Assembly: GCA_034440615.1 (NCBI GenBank)
Contig: JAOTOM010004552.1
Location: forward strand, 1-64,000
Direction: 5' to 3'
Length of the DNA: 64,000 nt
From: Ashinkailepas kermadecensis
Lineage: Eukaryota > Arthropoda > Thecostraca > Neolepadidae
Shown here: positions 45,185-57,560 of the stretch, one piece after another
How positions within the stretch are numbered: the stretch's first letter is position 1
Layout of the letters: each line of letters starts with the position of its first letter
Program-made: the position numbers and the translations under genes
Notes under the pieces: generated by a model
What the model was told of the DNA's origin: nothing
The model's database searches: none
What the model saw: only the letters and a program-made list of their open reading frames with translations

Positions 45185-47630
45185 TATCAGTCAGTACATA
45201 AAACATGCGTAAGACTTTACGCGTTCTGAAATCCCATGGACAGCCACATTTGCGTACTCTCTAATTAGTATGAGCCATTATCTTTCCTTGAACATACCTT
45301 TTATAGATGTCTACCCCTCCAAGCCCATATTTTTGCACTAATCATATTTACACTAATTTGCTTAAAGAAGTTCTTACTTATAGCAAGCTCAACGTAGTGA
45401 TTCAGGCAGGGCCATTGGCTTCTCTCTACAGCAAGGGGCGATCACGATTTCGCAAAAATGGTCCCAATTGTACGACGGTCCGCTTTTTGTTCAATGCTTC
45501 CATCGACATGGACCAGCCTCCTGTAGAAATCAACCTTCTGGTCGTAGGGGCATCAATTAAAACAAAATCCCAGAACAGCTGGCCTACCCCAGGTCGAAAG
45601 CCATTGAGTTGAGCTATTCAGATCAACCTGGAACTTGGCACTCAAATAACTCTCGACTATTTGATCATCGTGAACACAAAAGCTAAAAGTGACATCCAAG
45701 CACAACTGAGGTATTTGTGGTCAAAGGTCACAAGACATCGAGGTTGGAAGTACTGAGATTTCCTTGAGAACTGGGGAGAATGTCTGGACGTGCTGATCCT
45801 TATAATTTTGAACACGAAACTGAAGACCACCATGATTAGTGATTTCAGTGCTGCTTGTTTTCAAATGTTCAGGTTCATCTGAGAATCCCGAACGCGTAGC
45901 CTTTGGCGGTTGCATCCCAATCGGTGTTCTCGAGGCGATGAAGACATCGCGTTCTTCCGGGAATCGGTTTTCTGGTCATAATCTCCAGAAAATGTCGCAC
46001 AGCAAACGTATTTGGACCCAATTTGGATGTTAATTCAGACCGATACTCAGTACTTTTTGATGCGCATGGGGTGCACTCCAGACATTTCATCTCCAATAAT
46101 TAAGTTGTTTACGAACGCCCCTTTTAGCTTTTGTGGATGTGATGCGCACCTCGTCGAAACCACCTGAGTGCCAATTTTCAAGCATATCTGACAAGTCAGA
46201 CGTCACGGCTCTCTGATACCCGAATGGCAAGCTACATGCGAAAGTGAATGCGTTGCAAGTTTGACCAAGATAAGTGTCCACTGGAAACTGTGGTGCTGAC
46301 GGTGTGCTGACAGCGCGATTTTCTGCGAGAAGTGCTCACTAGTAGCCAATCGGATTAAATTGTTCAGCTTACCGTTACAGCGTATCCTGCCAGTGAAGCA
46401 ATACCTTCGGAAGATGTAAATAACATCGCGTCCAGTCCGAACCTGACGAGCAGCTGCTTAAACCTGGAATATTCATGGCAGCACCTGGCGTGGTTTTGCT
46501 GTCATTACAATACAGAAATGTTGACAGTTTGCTCCATCACATGCGTACATGCTGCGCTGTCCGATTGCAACATAAAGTTGCCTGCCATCAGCATAGTTGC
46601 CGTCCCAGATAACTCCTTCCAGAGACCAAGTGATACATTGGTACTGTCAACTACAAATATTGTATTCATAATTGCCAATTGCATTCAATTACAACTTAAC
46701 ACGGCAATTTACGGATGGCTATAGCGGCTCAGGTGGTATAAATATCCTTAACTGCCTCACACCTCCAATTGTGATCGGCAGTCGTCAGAAGCAAACGGCC
46801 ATTTCAGTGCAATCGGACACTTCCTTGTCCCATCACATGCAAGCATGTGAACAATTAGTCACAACCTTCCAACGCTTAATAGTACTAATTATGATAATAT
46901 CAATCCGATATAGCACTTTCTCAGGTTGTGTGTATGCAGTAAGCGAACACCATCTCACTATTTTAACACCGGACCCGAAAATAGTGACGGAATGAAGCGA
47001 GGGCAATCATCAGTACGCCGCTTGATGTCTCCAGTCAATTGGAATCGGCAGCCCGACTCCCGGGCGTGTACGTGGTGGTATCGCATAAGGTAAATGCAAA
47101 ATTGCATCCAGGTGAAACAGCGGCACAACACATTGTCTTTCTGTTTTGATTTTGAAGGTTCGCTGCGAGGAACCAAGAATTGATCGACTGGGAAAGTCGG
47201 TTGCTGTTGTTATCTCGCAGCAAATTCTCGCACATTCCAGGGAGAAACAAACATCAGTTATATAATGTGTCTAATGAATGTGCAAGGAGAGAGGTGCATG
47301 CGATTTGTCTGTGTCTTTTCGCCACCTAATGCCATTTTAGCCTCCCTTGTCAGTGTCGACAACAAATTAACGGAATGATTTCATGAACGTTAGTGCACGT
47401 CCTAGCAATCAAGTAATGGTGAACCTCGCAACGAGGGGCCATGACCTCTCGCCAGGTGGGCACAGAATTATAGGCACGTATTGGGCTATCGTGCCTATGT
47501 CGCGCTGCTAGCCTCAAGAAGCTCGGCGCACGACCAGATCGAATCTTCCGTTACCCCGCCTCGATGTTCGGAAATCATTGAAAATTTATTTGTGCTGAAC
47601 GGTTCCAAAATGACTCCAAGTACTAAATTG
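45185..47630. other. No gene seen
   Basis: A long stretch of unique, mildly AT-rich DNA. The frames 45307-45612 and 46672-46995 have no recognised domain or codon signal. A perfect 9-bp hairpin ATAGGCACG / CGTGCCTAT lies at 47470-47498. Confidence 0.5.
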
Positions 47631-47637
47631 GCATTAA

Positions 47638-48423
47638 CCCTCGCCCGTATAGGGGAGGGGGGGGAGGAGTGGTTCGTTCAACCCCCCTAAGGTTTTTTGT
47701 GTATTCCTTCCAAACCGATGAACGGATCGCTCTGATATTTTCAGTACCCTCTGGGGCAACCTTTTGAAGACTTTTGGTGAAATTGTTTGGGAGGTCATGT
47801 CAGGTCACGGAGTTATGAGGTCATAAAGGGGAGCACCTCCGACCAGTTTTCAACAAATACGTGATTATCGCACCTAAACATGACATTGTTGCCTACATCG
47901 ACTGGCATTATGTGTTTTGTTATGTGTTGGGTTCCCATTGAAAAATAATGTTCCAAAGTCGGTGACCTCGGTTGACCTCGGTTGACCATTTTTAACCTAA
48001 GGAACTTTAAACTTCGAAATTGGAACCACTTTTCAAAAAGTTGGATATTTGGGGTCACGGCTTTGACTCATTTGGTGCATGACATATTGGTCCGATCACA
48101 TCGTGTCACATGTCGTTATGTTCGCAAGGTCCCAATAAACATATTTCCGGCCATTTCGTGCATATTTAGACAGTAGTTTCGATATAACTGAAGATTTTCT
48201 TAGGAAAATACAAAAGAAAATCAATTTTAGACCTTTGACCTGACCTGGAAGGTCAACCATTGACCTTAGTAGGTCTACTGAATTCCAATCGCGAGATCTC
48301 GGCCAGATCTATAACTTTAGTCTTTGGTTCGTTTTCGTAACATGCACGGTTTCGAATCGCCAGGGGGGGTCGTATTCCCCCCTATACGACCGAAGGTGGT
48401 AAAATGCCGAATACTGGCGAGGG
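47638..48423. mobile_element. piggyBac-like MITE, 786 bp, TTAA-flanked
   Basis: The left end CCCTCGCCCGTATAGG is preceded by TTAA (47634-47637). The right end ATACTGGCGAGGG, whose complement is CCCTCGCCAGTAT, is followed by TTAA (48424-48427). Twelve of the first 13 bases are inverted-repeat matches. TTAA target duplications and CCC-starting ends are diagnostic of piggyBac-type elements. The interior has repeated TTGACCT/AGGTCAA words and no transposase, so the copy is non-autonomous. Confidence 0.85.
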
Positions 48424-48599
48424 TTAACATGCTGTTTTTTTTATTGTAAAACAAATTAAATCCGAGTTCTTGTTGGGGTGGCTTTATGAACCAGGGTTCT
48501 ATCGCTAAGCAGAGCTTGTTGCGTGAACCCTGTCCCACCACCCGATCCATGAATTCCAGTTCAACAGCAGAATTTTGACCGAAAGCTTAACGTGCCGTC

Positions 48600-48775
48600 A
48601 ATGCATCGTCACGGCCGCCCGGCAGCTCGTCCCCGGCCTTATCGGGCCAGTTGCCAACTGACCCTCCCAGCCGGGGGCTAAATGCGAGTGCGAGAAGCGA
48701 CTTGAACCCTGCGTTGCCAGGACAGGGGAGACCAGAGCAGGCCAGCGCTCTAACCAACTGAGCTACCGGGGCGGC
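48600..48775 (-). mobile_element. tRNA-derived SINE
   Basis: The minus strand begins GCCGCCCCGGTAGCTCAGTT then GGTTAGAGCGC. This contains a near-perfect pol III A box and resembles a genuine tRNA 5' half. GCAGGGTTCAAGTCGC (B box, about 48699-48709) follows about 65 bases later. The cloverleaf beyond the D arm is not intact and unrelated GC-rich sequence follows, as in SINEs. A short CAATGC on both sides (48599 and 48777) could be a target duplication but is too short to rely on. Confidence 0.68.
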
Positions 48776-48789
48776 ACAATGCTACAAGC

Positions 48790-49395
48790 TACAATGCACC
48801 GCTGTTGAGCTACAATGCATGAGCTAGAGCTACAATGCCCCGCTGTTCGCGGTGCATTGTCAATAGGTCACGTGTTGTCTGAAAGAAGTTTATTAATTGA
48901 AGTTGTTTATGCACTAGTGCACTGACACTTCTTGTTTATGCACTGTTCTTAATGCCCAGGTGCGACCGCTGGGCGGTGAAGCAAAACATGGTTCGTCATT
49001 ATTTGCATGTATTCACTTCACAACGTAAATAGTCATCGGCAAGAATTAATCTTCCGTTCAGCGTCCGCCAAGCAAACATCTCGTGTCATCAGAAGTTGTT
49101 GAATTATTCCCATAACGTAACGTTAATCGAGAACTGTCAGCTGTTCATTATCGAGCCGAGCCAATTTGTTACCAGAGGCGATTTCTGAAGCCAAGCCTGC
49201 CCACCCGTCTTACATGCAGAGTAAATTTATAAGTAAGTATAGTAATATTTAACGTACTGTTTACGGGCTACTAAGTAATATTCAACGTACCGTCCCGAGT
49301 GGTGCGCCTTATGCGCAAGGATAGGGCACCGCAAGTTATCTCCAGTTGCGAATATCTTGGGGCTAGCAGTTCTACAATCGGCTAGACTACGTCTG
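48790..49395. other. No gene seen
   Basis: Starts with a short GAGCTACAATGC tandem motif (48776-48860). The rest is unique AT-rich DNA. Confidence 0.55.
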
Positions 49396-49402
49396 CTTTT
49401 CG

Positions 49403-49477
49403 GGGCGTCGAAAGCTCAGTGGTTAAGCTGAGCATCTGGCACGCCAGAGATACGGGGTTCGATTCGTCACGATGCCC
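49403..49477 (+). pseudogene. tRNA-like sequence, probably a SINE head or tRNA pseudogene
   Basis: A 75-nt stretch whose ends GGGCGTC and GATGCCC form a 7-bp acceptor-like stem (one G-T). It has an A-box-like AAGCTCAGTGGTTAAG and a B-box-like GGGGTTCGATTCG. The anticodon and T arms do not fold with standard 5-bp stems, so no amino-acid identity is assigned and it is not called a functional tRNA. GGCAG repeats follow directly. Confidence 0.42.
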
Positions 49478-49494
49478 GCCCTTCCTGCCAGGGT

Positions 49495-49583
49495 GAGAGG
49501 CAGGCGACGCCACAGAGGCACAGAGGCAGGCAGGCAGGCAGGCGACGCCAGGCGACGCCAGGCAGGCAGGCAGGCGACGCCAT
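49495..49583. repeat. (GGCA)n / GGCGACGCC repeat
   Basis: GCAG tetramers interleaved with GGCGACGCCA nonamers. Confidence 0.9.
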
Positions 49584-49584
49584 A

Positions 49585-52330
49585 TGGCCTCAGCTGCTGA
49601 GTGCGTCCTAAAGCCACAATCCAACGTCTGGTTTTTGACAGTCTTTCATGAAATTCAAGATAATCCCCGTCACATCTGTTTTCCCGATCACAGCACTATG
49701 CCTTCATATGGTAGCTGATGGTGTGGTGTTCGTGACGTCCACGCAGTCGAAATTACTCGGCCATGTACCACCGCAGTGTGCACAGAAGCGCAACAGGTTC
49801 ATGCAGCCCGAGAGCTCCGCTCCTCGAATACTCTTCTCCCTGCTCTGAACTGACCGGCATGGCAGCGATTAGACCGACTGGCTCTTTCTGCAGCGCCTCC
49901 GCTATATCTAGAAAAAGTTGAAAGGCCTGGGATACGGAAATGTTCCACTCCTTGTTACATACATACATATTACATAACATTATATTCCTATTCCTACATA
50001 TCAACTACTTCCTTCAGGTATTTTTCGATGGAATATTGGAAACCGCGGCAAGTGTGAGGCTCGTAATGCTCATCGTTTCAGGGTTTGACCTCCCGTATAA
50101 ATTTACGGAGCACAATGTTGAGCTCCTCCGGTGACGTGTGGTTTTGTCTCTTTCCTATCCATTTCTTTTTGATCAAGACCATTAGCTTCCGATCTATTTG
50201 TCCATCTAGCTATCTGATTTTGTTTTCCTCATTGTTCCCTGAGGTTGAACTCCTTTAACGAACTGTTTAATTTCATCCTTCTCTTCATTTTTGTCTTCGT
50301 CATCTCACAACCCATCCTCCAAAACAGCATACCAATTAAGGAAATGATTTTCCATTTGATCCCAATATACTTAATTCACCCCACCATCCGTCCACCTGAT
50401 ATGATGCTGTCGCTATGGAAGCACCTCTGATCCACCTCAGGTGAGCTTTGCTGTACGTGCTGTAGTTCACATGCACCACTGCTTTGAAGTTCAAAATAGC
50501 ATGTTAAAATGTTTTATGCATACGCGTTGTGAAAAATTATCGGTTAATAAACCCGACTGACGTGTCGTTTATTTTTATAGTGTCGAAGTTTTTTATCACT
50601 GTCGTGCATAAACCTATAATAATTAATTCGTCACGTGGTAAGCACAATGCTAGATGTTCTCTCCTGCGATTTTAGCGCAAATAAGGCCAAAACTGCGAGG
50701 TGGAGATGTCAACTTACTTAAATAGAAAATCTTGGCGAGATGTTTCGGGTAAACACTGGATGTACGATAGTGATGCTTCCATACAAAGTCATATGCAATA
50801 TGGGCTTATATGGGTTTATATGACCCATCAAACCAACTTGGGTTGAATGTAGTCCGTGTGTAATCAGTTCATTTTCTGGTTTGTCTCCGATGAGCAGTGT
50901 TGTTTTGCATTATTGGATCAGTGTAGCTCGTGGTGATTTGGAGGGGAGGGGGAGGGGGTGAGCATCACCCTTATAGGTCCCTTTGAACCAGGTGTTTATT
51001 CCCTTGTTTTACTATGACGAAGATAAATTTCCGTACCACACTTCAAACTTCAAACAACTCTTCTCCTTACCATATGAGACATAAATCAGATACCGCTGTC
51101 GTACACCGTGCTGGCATACATCAGATAGTATGCTTCTATTCATACGCATATGCATCACTTCCAAGGGAATGCGTAAAACGCAACTGGATTTAACCTCAGA
51201 GTGGACGGGACATATACTCTGTCGTATGGTGCCGATCAGAAGTTCAACATTTGCACAGAGGTGACAACAAATCTGCAAACGATCTGCTTTCAGCGGACCG
51301 AAGCCGCTGATATTCTTGATAATTACTCATGCTGTCCCGCGTCCTTGCCCTAAGGCGTTCAGAGCCTGCTGACCAGGAATGATGGGCTCTCTTGGACTAT
51401 TCACTGACGGTGACCTTATACTTGGAGGAAGCGAGCGAATTGATGGTCGGTCGTAGTTGATATTTGGGATTAGTAAATTCAAACGATCCCGAATTTGCAT
51501 CACTAATTCGCTGCAGGGAGCTTATTACAGCTGCTGTCTACAGAAGAGCACGCAGGAAGTGAAGACGGGCAAACCGCTGCGCAGGTGGTGGTTCACCAGA
51601 ATTGCTGATCGTGTGAAATGCTGGCATATGCCGATTCTTCCCATGCAACTTGTGGAATGTTCACAATAATTAGAAGGTCATTGACGACACTGAGAACACC
51701 GGAAATATTCCTGCAGTGAGAACGGTCTAGGTCACCCCGAATGTTTTGGGCCACAGTTACATTGATAAACTTCGTGTACAAGACGAATGTCAAGGGGTAC
51801 TTTCATTTATTGGCGATCATTAGTGGTGAGATCAAAATATTATTGCTGCATGGCACCACAGTTATGTCAGTTGATTTTCCCACTTGCGATATAAAAAATG
51901 TGTGGCCTTGCGTGACTGGGCTTCACCGGGCATGACTGACCTTCGATGAAGACCAAGTTTGAATAAAACAGTTTTTCCCATTATTCCAACTTCTAAATAT
52001 CCGCTGTCGGCAATTTCAGCTCATTACATATACGGCTCGATTAGAAACGGCGTGCCGCGATAGATAGATACATCACAGCACTACAATTACTTCGTATGCA
52101 TTGTACTATGCTTTGCACATCATCGTGTTAACGTCATTGGTGTGTTCTTTTCATCACCGGCATCTGACATCACCTGTTAGCGGGGGACAGCCTGGTGATG
52201 GCGTGAAACCCAATATATAGATAAACAACTAAACCGAAAATTGCTCCAGTGACACGAAGCGAGATATCGCCCTCGAGGCGTACCACGAGACTGAACGATC
52301 GATTTCAAGGCAGATCATGCCCGTGAACCC
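49585..52330. other. No gene seen
   Basis: A long AT-rich unique stretch. TTACATACATACATATTACATA at 49956-49978 is a minor simple repeat. None of the short frames has a recognisable domain. Confidence 0.5.
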
Positions 52331-52334
52331 GGTG

Positions 52335-52572
52335 CTGCGGACGTTGGTCTGTCGGCGTAATCGGACGTTGGTCGGTTGGTCGGACGTTGGTCTGTCGGCG
52401 TAATCGGACGTTGGGCGTTTGTCGGACGTTGATCTATCGGTGTAATCGGACGTTGGTCGGTTGGTCGGACGTTGGTCTGTCGGCGTAATCGGACGTTGGT
52501 CGGTAGGTCGGACGTCGGTCTGTCGGTGTAATCGGACGTTGGTCGGTTGGTCGGGCGTTGGTCTGTCGGCGT
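52335..52572. repeat. 43-bp minisatellite, about 5.5 copies
   Basis: Unit CGGACGTTGGTCTGTCGGCG plus TAATCGGACGTTGGTCGGTTGGT, with starts 43 bp apart (52346, 52389). The half-unit GGACGTTGGTC appears twice per unit. Confidence 0.93.
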
Positions 52573-52811
52573 CAATATCGAGGCACTGTGAATAGTTTCC
52601 AGTAACTGGCACCTTCCGGGTAGCAGCCGGCCGATAAAAGGCTTGCCCGGGGAAAGAATTAAGCCAAGGACCTTCCACATTTAAAGCGGACGCTTGCGCC
52701 AAGAATGACCGGCGTACCCCGCTAGCTATGTGCATGCTATGGGACTAAGTGAAATTTTGATGGGTTTACTAGAGTCACAGCGACACCTTAGTGCCTCGTC
52801 CAGGACAATGC
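52573..52811. other. No gene seen
   Basis: Short unique segment, no supported feature. Confidence 0.5.
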
Positions 52812-52815
52812 TTAA

Positions 52816-53701
52816 CCCTCGCCCGTGCAGGGCACTGCCGCCTCCTCCAGAGTAGGGCGAGGTGGTTGTTACGATCCCCCAGCATGTCCAAAAGCAGAAC
52901 GTTGACGACATGCAACACAAACCAGCGTGCTGCATGTCGGGAAGTCTCGCAATTGATGCCAATTTTGCATATACCTTGGGTCACTGGGTGACCCCTCTGG
53001 TTACTTTAAATACTATTTTTCTTGCAAGGTCTAGAAGATTCACGTTCACCCGTCCCCTGTGTGAAAACGGTAGCAGACAAGCACTTCATATGTTCGCCAT
53101 AGTGTTTCTCAGTATCTTGGGACACTAATCGTGTGCCGTTTGTTGCATTTCGATCCACAAGTAAGGGGTCAGAAAAGGTCAATGTGTTGATCATATTTTA
53201 TAGATTCCATAGATCGTGCCCGGAAAGCCTATTGTATGGTGCCGAGGGGTAAAATTATACACCGAGTTCAGTTTTAACCTCCAAATGATCCCCAGAATGA
53301 CTCATAGCCCGAGGTCACCTGGTCCTGGCCAAAGGTCACCTGAGGTCACGTTTGAGCATCGATCTAGGATGACCTTTGAAAACCTGATGACCCATGCAGT
53401 CAGGCTGCCCGAATTGTTCATGACCCTTCCGCATCTGTCACTGGTGGTTTGAGTGAGATAAATAGCTGATAATTCGCGATTTTGGTGAACAAACGGTCTG
53501 ACATTTTCCCTTTCATGAGGTATGAATTGACACGAAATACCTAACTTTTTGCCATTAGGTTGGCAAAGAACACCCTATCAGCTGTGCCAATCGGCAGCGC
53601 CCTGATACAAGTCACCACATAGTATACCACACGTCATACATGGTGACTACCCAAAAACAGCCCTCGGGGGAGGGGTTGCAGCAACCTCCCTTCCCTACAC
53701 G
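52816..53701. mobile_element. Candidate second piggyBac-like MITE
   Basis: The left end TTAA-CCCTCGCCCGTGCAGGG (from 52812) starts with the same 11 bases as the element at 47638. The proposed right end CCCTACACG-TTAA (TTAA 53702-53705) reads CGTGTAGGG inverted and matches only after losing eight terminal bases, so the boundary is uncertain. The interior again has GGTCACCTGAGGTCACG-type words. No coding capacity. Confidence 0.4.
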
Positions 53702-53959
53702 TTAAATAGGTTCTGTGTACACCCTGGTTGAATTAGCCGATACCTACCGCCTTGTGGAAGTGTGGCCTTTGACGTTCACTGCAAGGCCACCGGCTGAGCA
53801 AAAGCATAACACAAGATACCATTGGGTTTATTTGGTAGCATAGCAGCCGCCAGCTTTAGTCCCTCGGCTCCATCTCACTCGGGGGAGAAAGAGCTCGGGA
53901 CTTGGCCAGTCATTCAAGGAAGGCAGAGCCGGCGGTCAGCGCCTGGTGCTTAATGCCGC

Positions 53960-54960
53960 CCTCTTGTCGCCTGCCATGTAGACAAGCCAGGGTCAGTTCC
54001 GACGGCAGTATTCCGGCTGATATTTCACCAGCTGGTATTTCAATGACTAGCGTATCCAGGTATTGTTGGTCACGTGCTCCGGCTGCGGGGCGGGGCCACG
54101 TGTCTGGACACGCCTCCACCTCGTCACGGCGGCACGCTGCGTGAGGTGATCCTACTGCGGCCCACTGCGACCCCACTGCGACCCGACTGCGACCCCACTG
54201 CGACCCGACGGGGGCCCGTCAGGTCCCAGCGCGGCCGGGAAGCGCCGACGGCGGCGGGGCGCGCGCGCGGCCGTCTCCTGAAAGCGGCGCGTTCGCGGCG
54301 CGGCGCGGCGCGGCGCTCGCGACGGGCGGGGCGCGCCGCGTGACGGCCGCTGACCTGGTGTCGTGCTGCTCGCGGCCGGGGGTCGTCCCCACATGAGGTC
54401 AGCGCCGAGTCGTCGCCGCCGCGCCGCCGCGCCGGCCCCTCAGTCGCGTCCGACGCACACCAGCTCGCGGCCGCGGCTTGCCGCGTCGCGCCGAATCGAC
54501 GGCCGCGCGCGGCGGTGCTGTGTGGTGTCCGTGTGCTCACGCCGGTGCTGTGTGGTGTCCGTGTGCTCACGCCGGTGCTGTGTGTGGCCGTCAGACGTGA
54601 TGACGTGTCGGTGCGGCGCAGTGACGTCATCGGTGCTCACCGACGTCATCGGTCGGTGCTCGGCGGCCGGCCGGAGGTGACCGGCGGTGACCCGGCTGGG
54701 GGTCAGCAGAGCGGAGCTGTCACTGGCCGGTGACCGTGTGCAGAAGTGACAGTGGCACCACACCGCCGCAGCGCGCTCGGCGCCGGGAATGCCGCTGCGC
54801 GGGCAGCCGTCCGGCGCGGAACTCGGCGACTGCGCGGCCGGCGCCGAGGTCGACACTGCACATAGCACGGCTCCAGACCTACACCGGACGCCGCCGCCGG
54901 ATAGGCATGCTGCCTACGTGGGCGTGAAGGCTAGCTGCCTACTCAGGCAAAGTGCAGGTC
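53960..54960. promoter_or_regulatory. GC-rich CpG island with short tandem repeats
   Basis: Extremely CpG-dense core (54200-54500, GGCGCGGCGCGGCGCGGCGC). Two small arrays sit inside: CCCACTGCGA-type decamers at 54160-54215, and three 30-bp units GGTGCTGTGTGGTGTCCGTG at 54508-54595. CRE-like GTGACGTCAT occurs at about 54620. Overlapping frames on both strands are composition artefacts. A CpG-island promoter is possible. Confidence 0.45.
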
Positions 54961-55791
54961 TGCTGCGGACATTGCTGGGGTCTGGTTTATAGCAGTTCAT
55001 CACTCAATATGATCCGACCAAACAGCTTTGCTACCGAACAGGGATAGCTTGTGTTCTTGTCGTTAGAAAGGCATGCCGTTAATATGCACTTAACTATTAC
55101 TTCTGCTGCTTCTCTATGTGTTGCACGTGCATATATTTCAAACGGGGAAGCGTTTCTTTTCAAAACAGACTTTTTAATCGTACTGCAGTCGAACAAAATT
55201 GGTAAAGCTACATACGCTAAAGAAAGTAATAACCATCATTAATTCCTTCAACATGGGAGCCTATCAAAGCGTTCCTGATAAATAATAAACGTTTGTCGCT
55301 GTCTATGGAGTTTATCTTTCATGAAGTTGCGGCATATGTGAATGCCTTCCAGGATGTACATATATACTTTCTTAGATAAGCTGGACTGAAGATAAATAGC
55401 TGCCAAAAAGTATTCATTAGCGAACACTGAATGCTATGGTGAATACAATGCCACTGAAAAACATAAAATACAAGGAAAAAGTAGTTCGACAATGATAACC
55501 GCCTATGACGCTTCATTCAGTGTGCTTTAAAATAATTTGAACCAGTAATTATCGGTAGCGTGTAGCGAAGTGGTGGTGATATTCCACCAGGTATGCTGGA
55601 TGGTGTCCAAGTAATGTTAGGCGGTCGCTCAAATCCATGTCTGGTATGGTCAGCCCGAATTGAGCAATACGATGTTCTGATCTTTGTGTGGCATCTGAGA
55701 CACTGCAATAGGCAATGTAAGGCAGTTGCCAGTCGTCAGAGAAATCGGAACGGAGCGGGCTACACGTAGTGAAGTCGTATGGATATGATAT

Positions 55792-55832
<41 letters not shown>

Positions 55833-56530
55833 ATGTTGGTATCAGCTTATCACCATCATTCGAAACACCACTCGTTTTTCTGCACATTATCTGACCCATG
55901 CATTTCGTGGCAAGCAAGGACAGCGATAGCCAAGGTTATTTACCGAGCGGTACAGTGGACCAGCAAGACGGCATGTTGGTGATGTAGGCGATTCAGCTCC
56001 CGTGTGCGCCTATTGATGCACTGATTGCGTTGCTAATTTGATCAGTGGTGGATTACAGTCGGCCAAATGCTGCGTGAAAATCATAACGGTAGTTGCCATC
56101 CCTCATGCCCCTTAAATAAAAAACGTAAAGTGATCCAAGCAATGCAGAGTAGATATCTTTAGATTTGCAGATACGAAACCTATTGTTGCAGGTGCAATGT
56201 CTGCAATAATGCATCATGCACCTTCGAACTTCATGCTGGTTTTTAGGCATGCTTATATGTATACTAATTATTCGGCTGAAAATAATGTTAATTGGCGAAA
56301 TGGTACGATTAAGTAGCCTCATGCTAAGAAGTTAAAGTAAGCTGAAACGAATCAAGTGCAAAATCGCCAAAGTATATCTCTATAGTTTGTGTTTAGTTTC
56401 ACTTTAGCTTTTAATCATGGGACTACGTAACCCTACTATTCATATCATGTTCCTCATTAACTTAGCACTGTCAACATTCCGGATTACGCTGTGAAAGGTA
56501 GCGTTAGAAAGCGCCCGTACATAGATTGGC
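54961..56530. other. No gene seen; (TA)n at 55795-55830
   Basis: AT-rich unique DNA with one TA microsatellite of about 36 bp. No frame is supported. Confidence 0.55.
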
Positions 56531-56534
56531 GGCC

Positions 56535-57095
56535 GTAGTAAAGCAATTCAGCCGTAGTAAAGCCAGCACATTAGTAAGTTCAAGGGTGGTAAGGTCAACT
56601 CATTAGTAACCTCAGGCGTAACAAGGCCAGCACATTAGTAAATTCAGGGGTGGCAAGGTCAACTCATTAGTAACTTCAGGCGTAACAAGGTCAGCACATT
56701 AGTAACTTCAGGCGTAACAAGGTCAGCACATTAGGAACTTCAGGGGTGACAAGGTCAGCACATTAGCAACTTCAGGGACGGCAAGGTCAGCACATCAGTA
56801 ACTTCAGGCGTAACAAGGTCAGCACATTAGCAACTTCAGGGGTGACAAGGTCAGCACATTAGCAACTTCGGTGGTGACAAGGTCAGCACATTAGCAACTT
56901 CAGGGGTGACACGGTCAGCACATTAGCAACTTCAGGGGTGACACGGTCAGCACATTAGCAACTTCGGTGGTGACAAGGTCAGCACATTAGTAACTTCAGG
57001 GGTGACAAGGTCAGCACATTAGCAACTTCAGGGGTGACAAGGTCAGCACATTAGTAACTTCATGGATGACACGGTCAGCACGTTAGCAACTTCAA
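56535..57095. repeat. 32-bp minisatellite, about 17 copies
   Basis: Unit AAGGTCAGCACATTAGYAAC plus TTCAGGGGTGAC. Variants include GGCGTAAC, GGTGGTGAC and CACGGTCAGC. Confidence 0.95.
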
Positions 57096-57309
57096 TGAGT
57101 ATTCCATGGCAGGCAAATGGAAATCAGCTGTGCTTTTGATATGACGATAGCGACTGACTGGAGAGATACACGCTGTTGCTGTCATCTAAATTAAGTAAAC
57201 CAATTAACCAACTAAAACATAACGAAAACGAACTGAATGGTTAACGGCGTAGTCGAACCATGCATGAAATGGAACATAAACCGCAAAAATAACCCCGTAC
57301 TTTGTCCGA

Positions 57310-57560
57310 ATGTTAGTTTGTCGTACTCACTGACTGTCGCTGACCGACTATGAACTGGTGGTACTCACTGACTATCACGGACTGCCTGACTATAAACTGC
57401 TGGTACTCACTGACTGTCACTGACCGCCTGACTATGAACTGGTGGTACTCACTGACTGTCGCTGACTGACCATAAACTGGTGGTACTCACTGACTGTCAC
57501 TGACCGCCTGACTATAAACTGGTGGTATTCACTGACTGTCGCTGACCGCCTGCTTTGTAG
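57310..57560. repeat. ~42-bp minisatellite, about 6 copies
   Basis: Unit GGTGGTACTCACTGACTGTC plus GCTGACCGCCTGACTATAAACT, with short deletions. Confidence 0.92.

Noticed and set aside
47470..47498. 9-bp hairpin ATAGGCACG / CGTGCCTAT as a regulatory RNA
   Set aside because: Too short and isolated. Such hairpins are expected by chance in 64 kb.
49403..49477. Functional tRNA gene
   Set aside because: Length and acceptor ends fit, but the anticodon and T stems do not pair properly and no anticodon can be assigned. Kept only as a tRNA-like relict.
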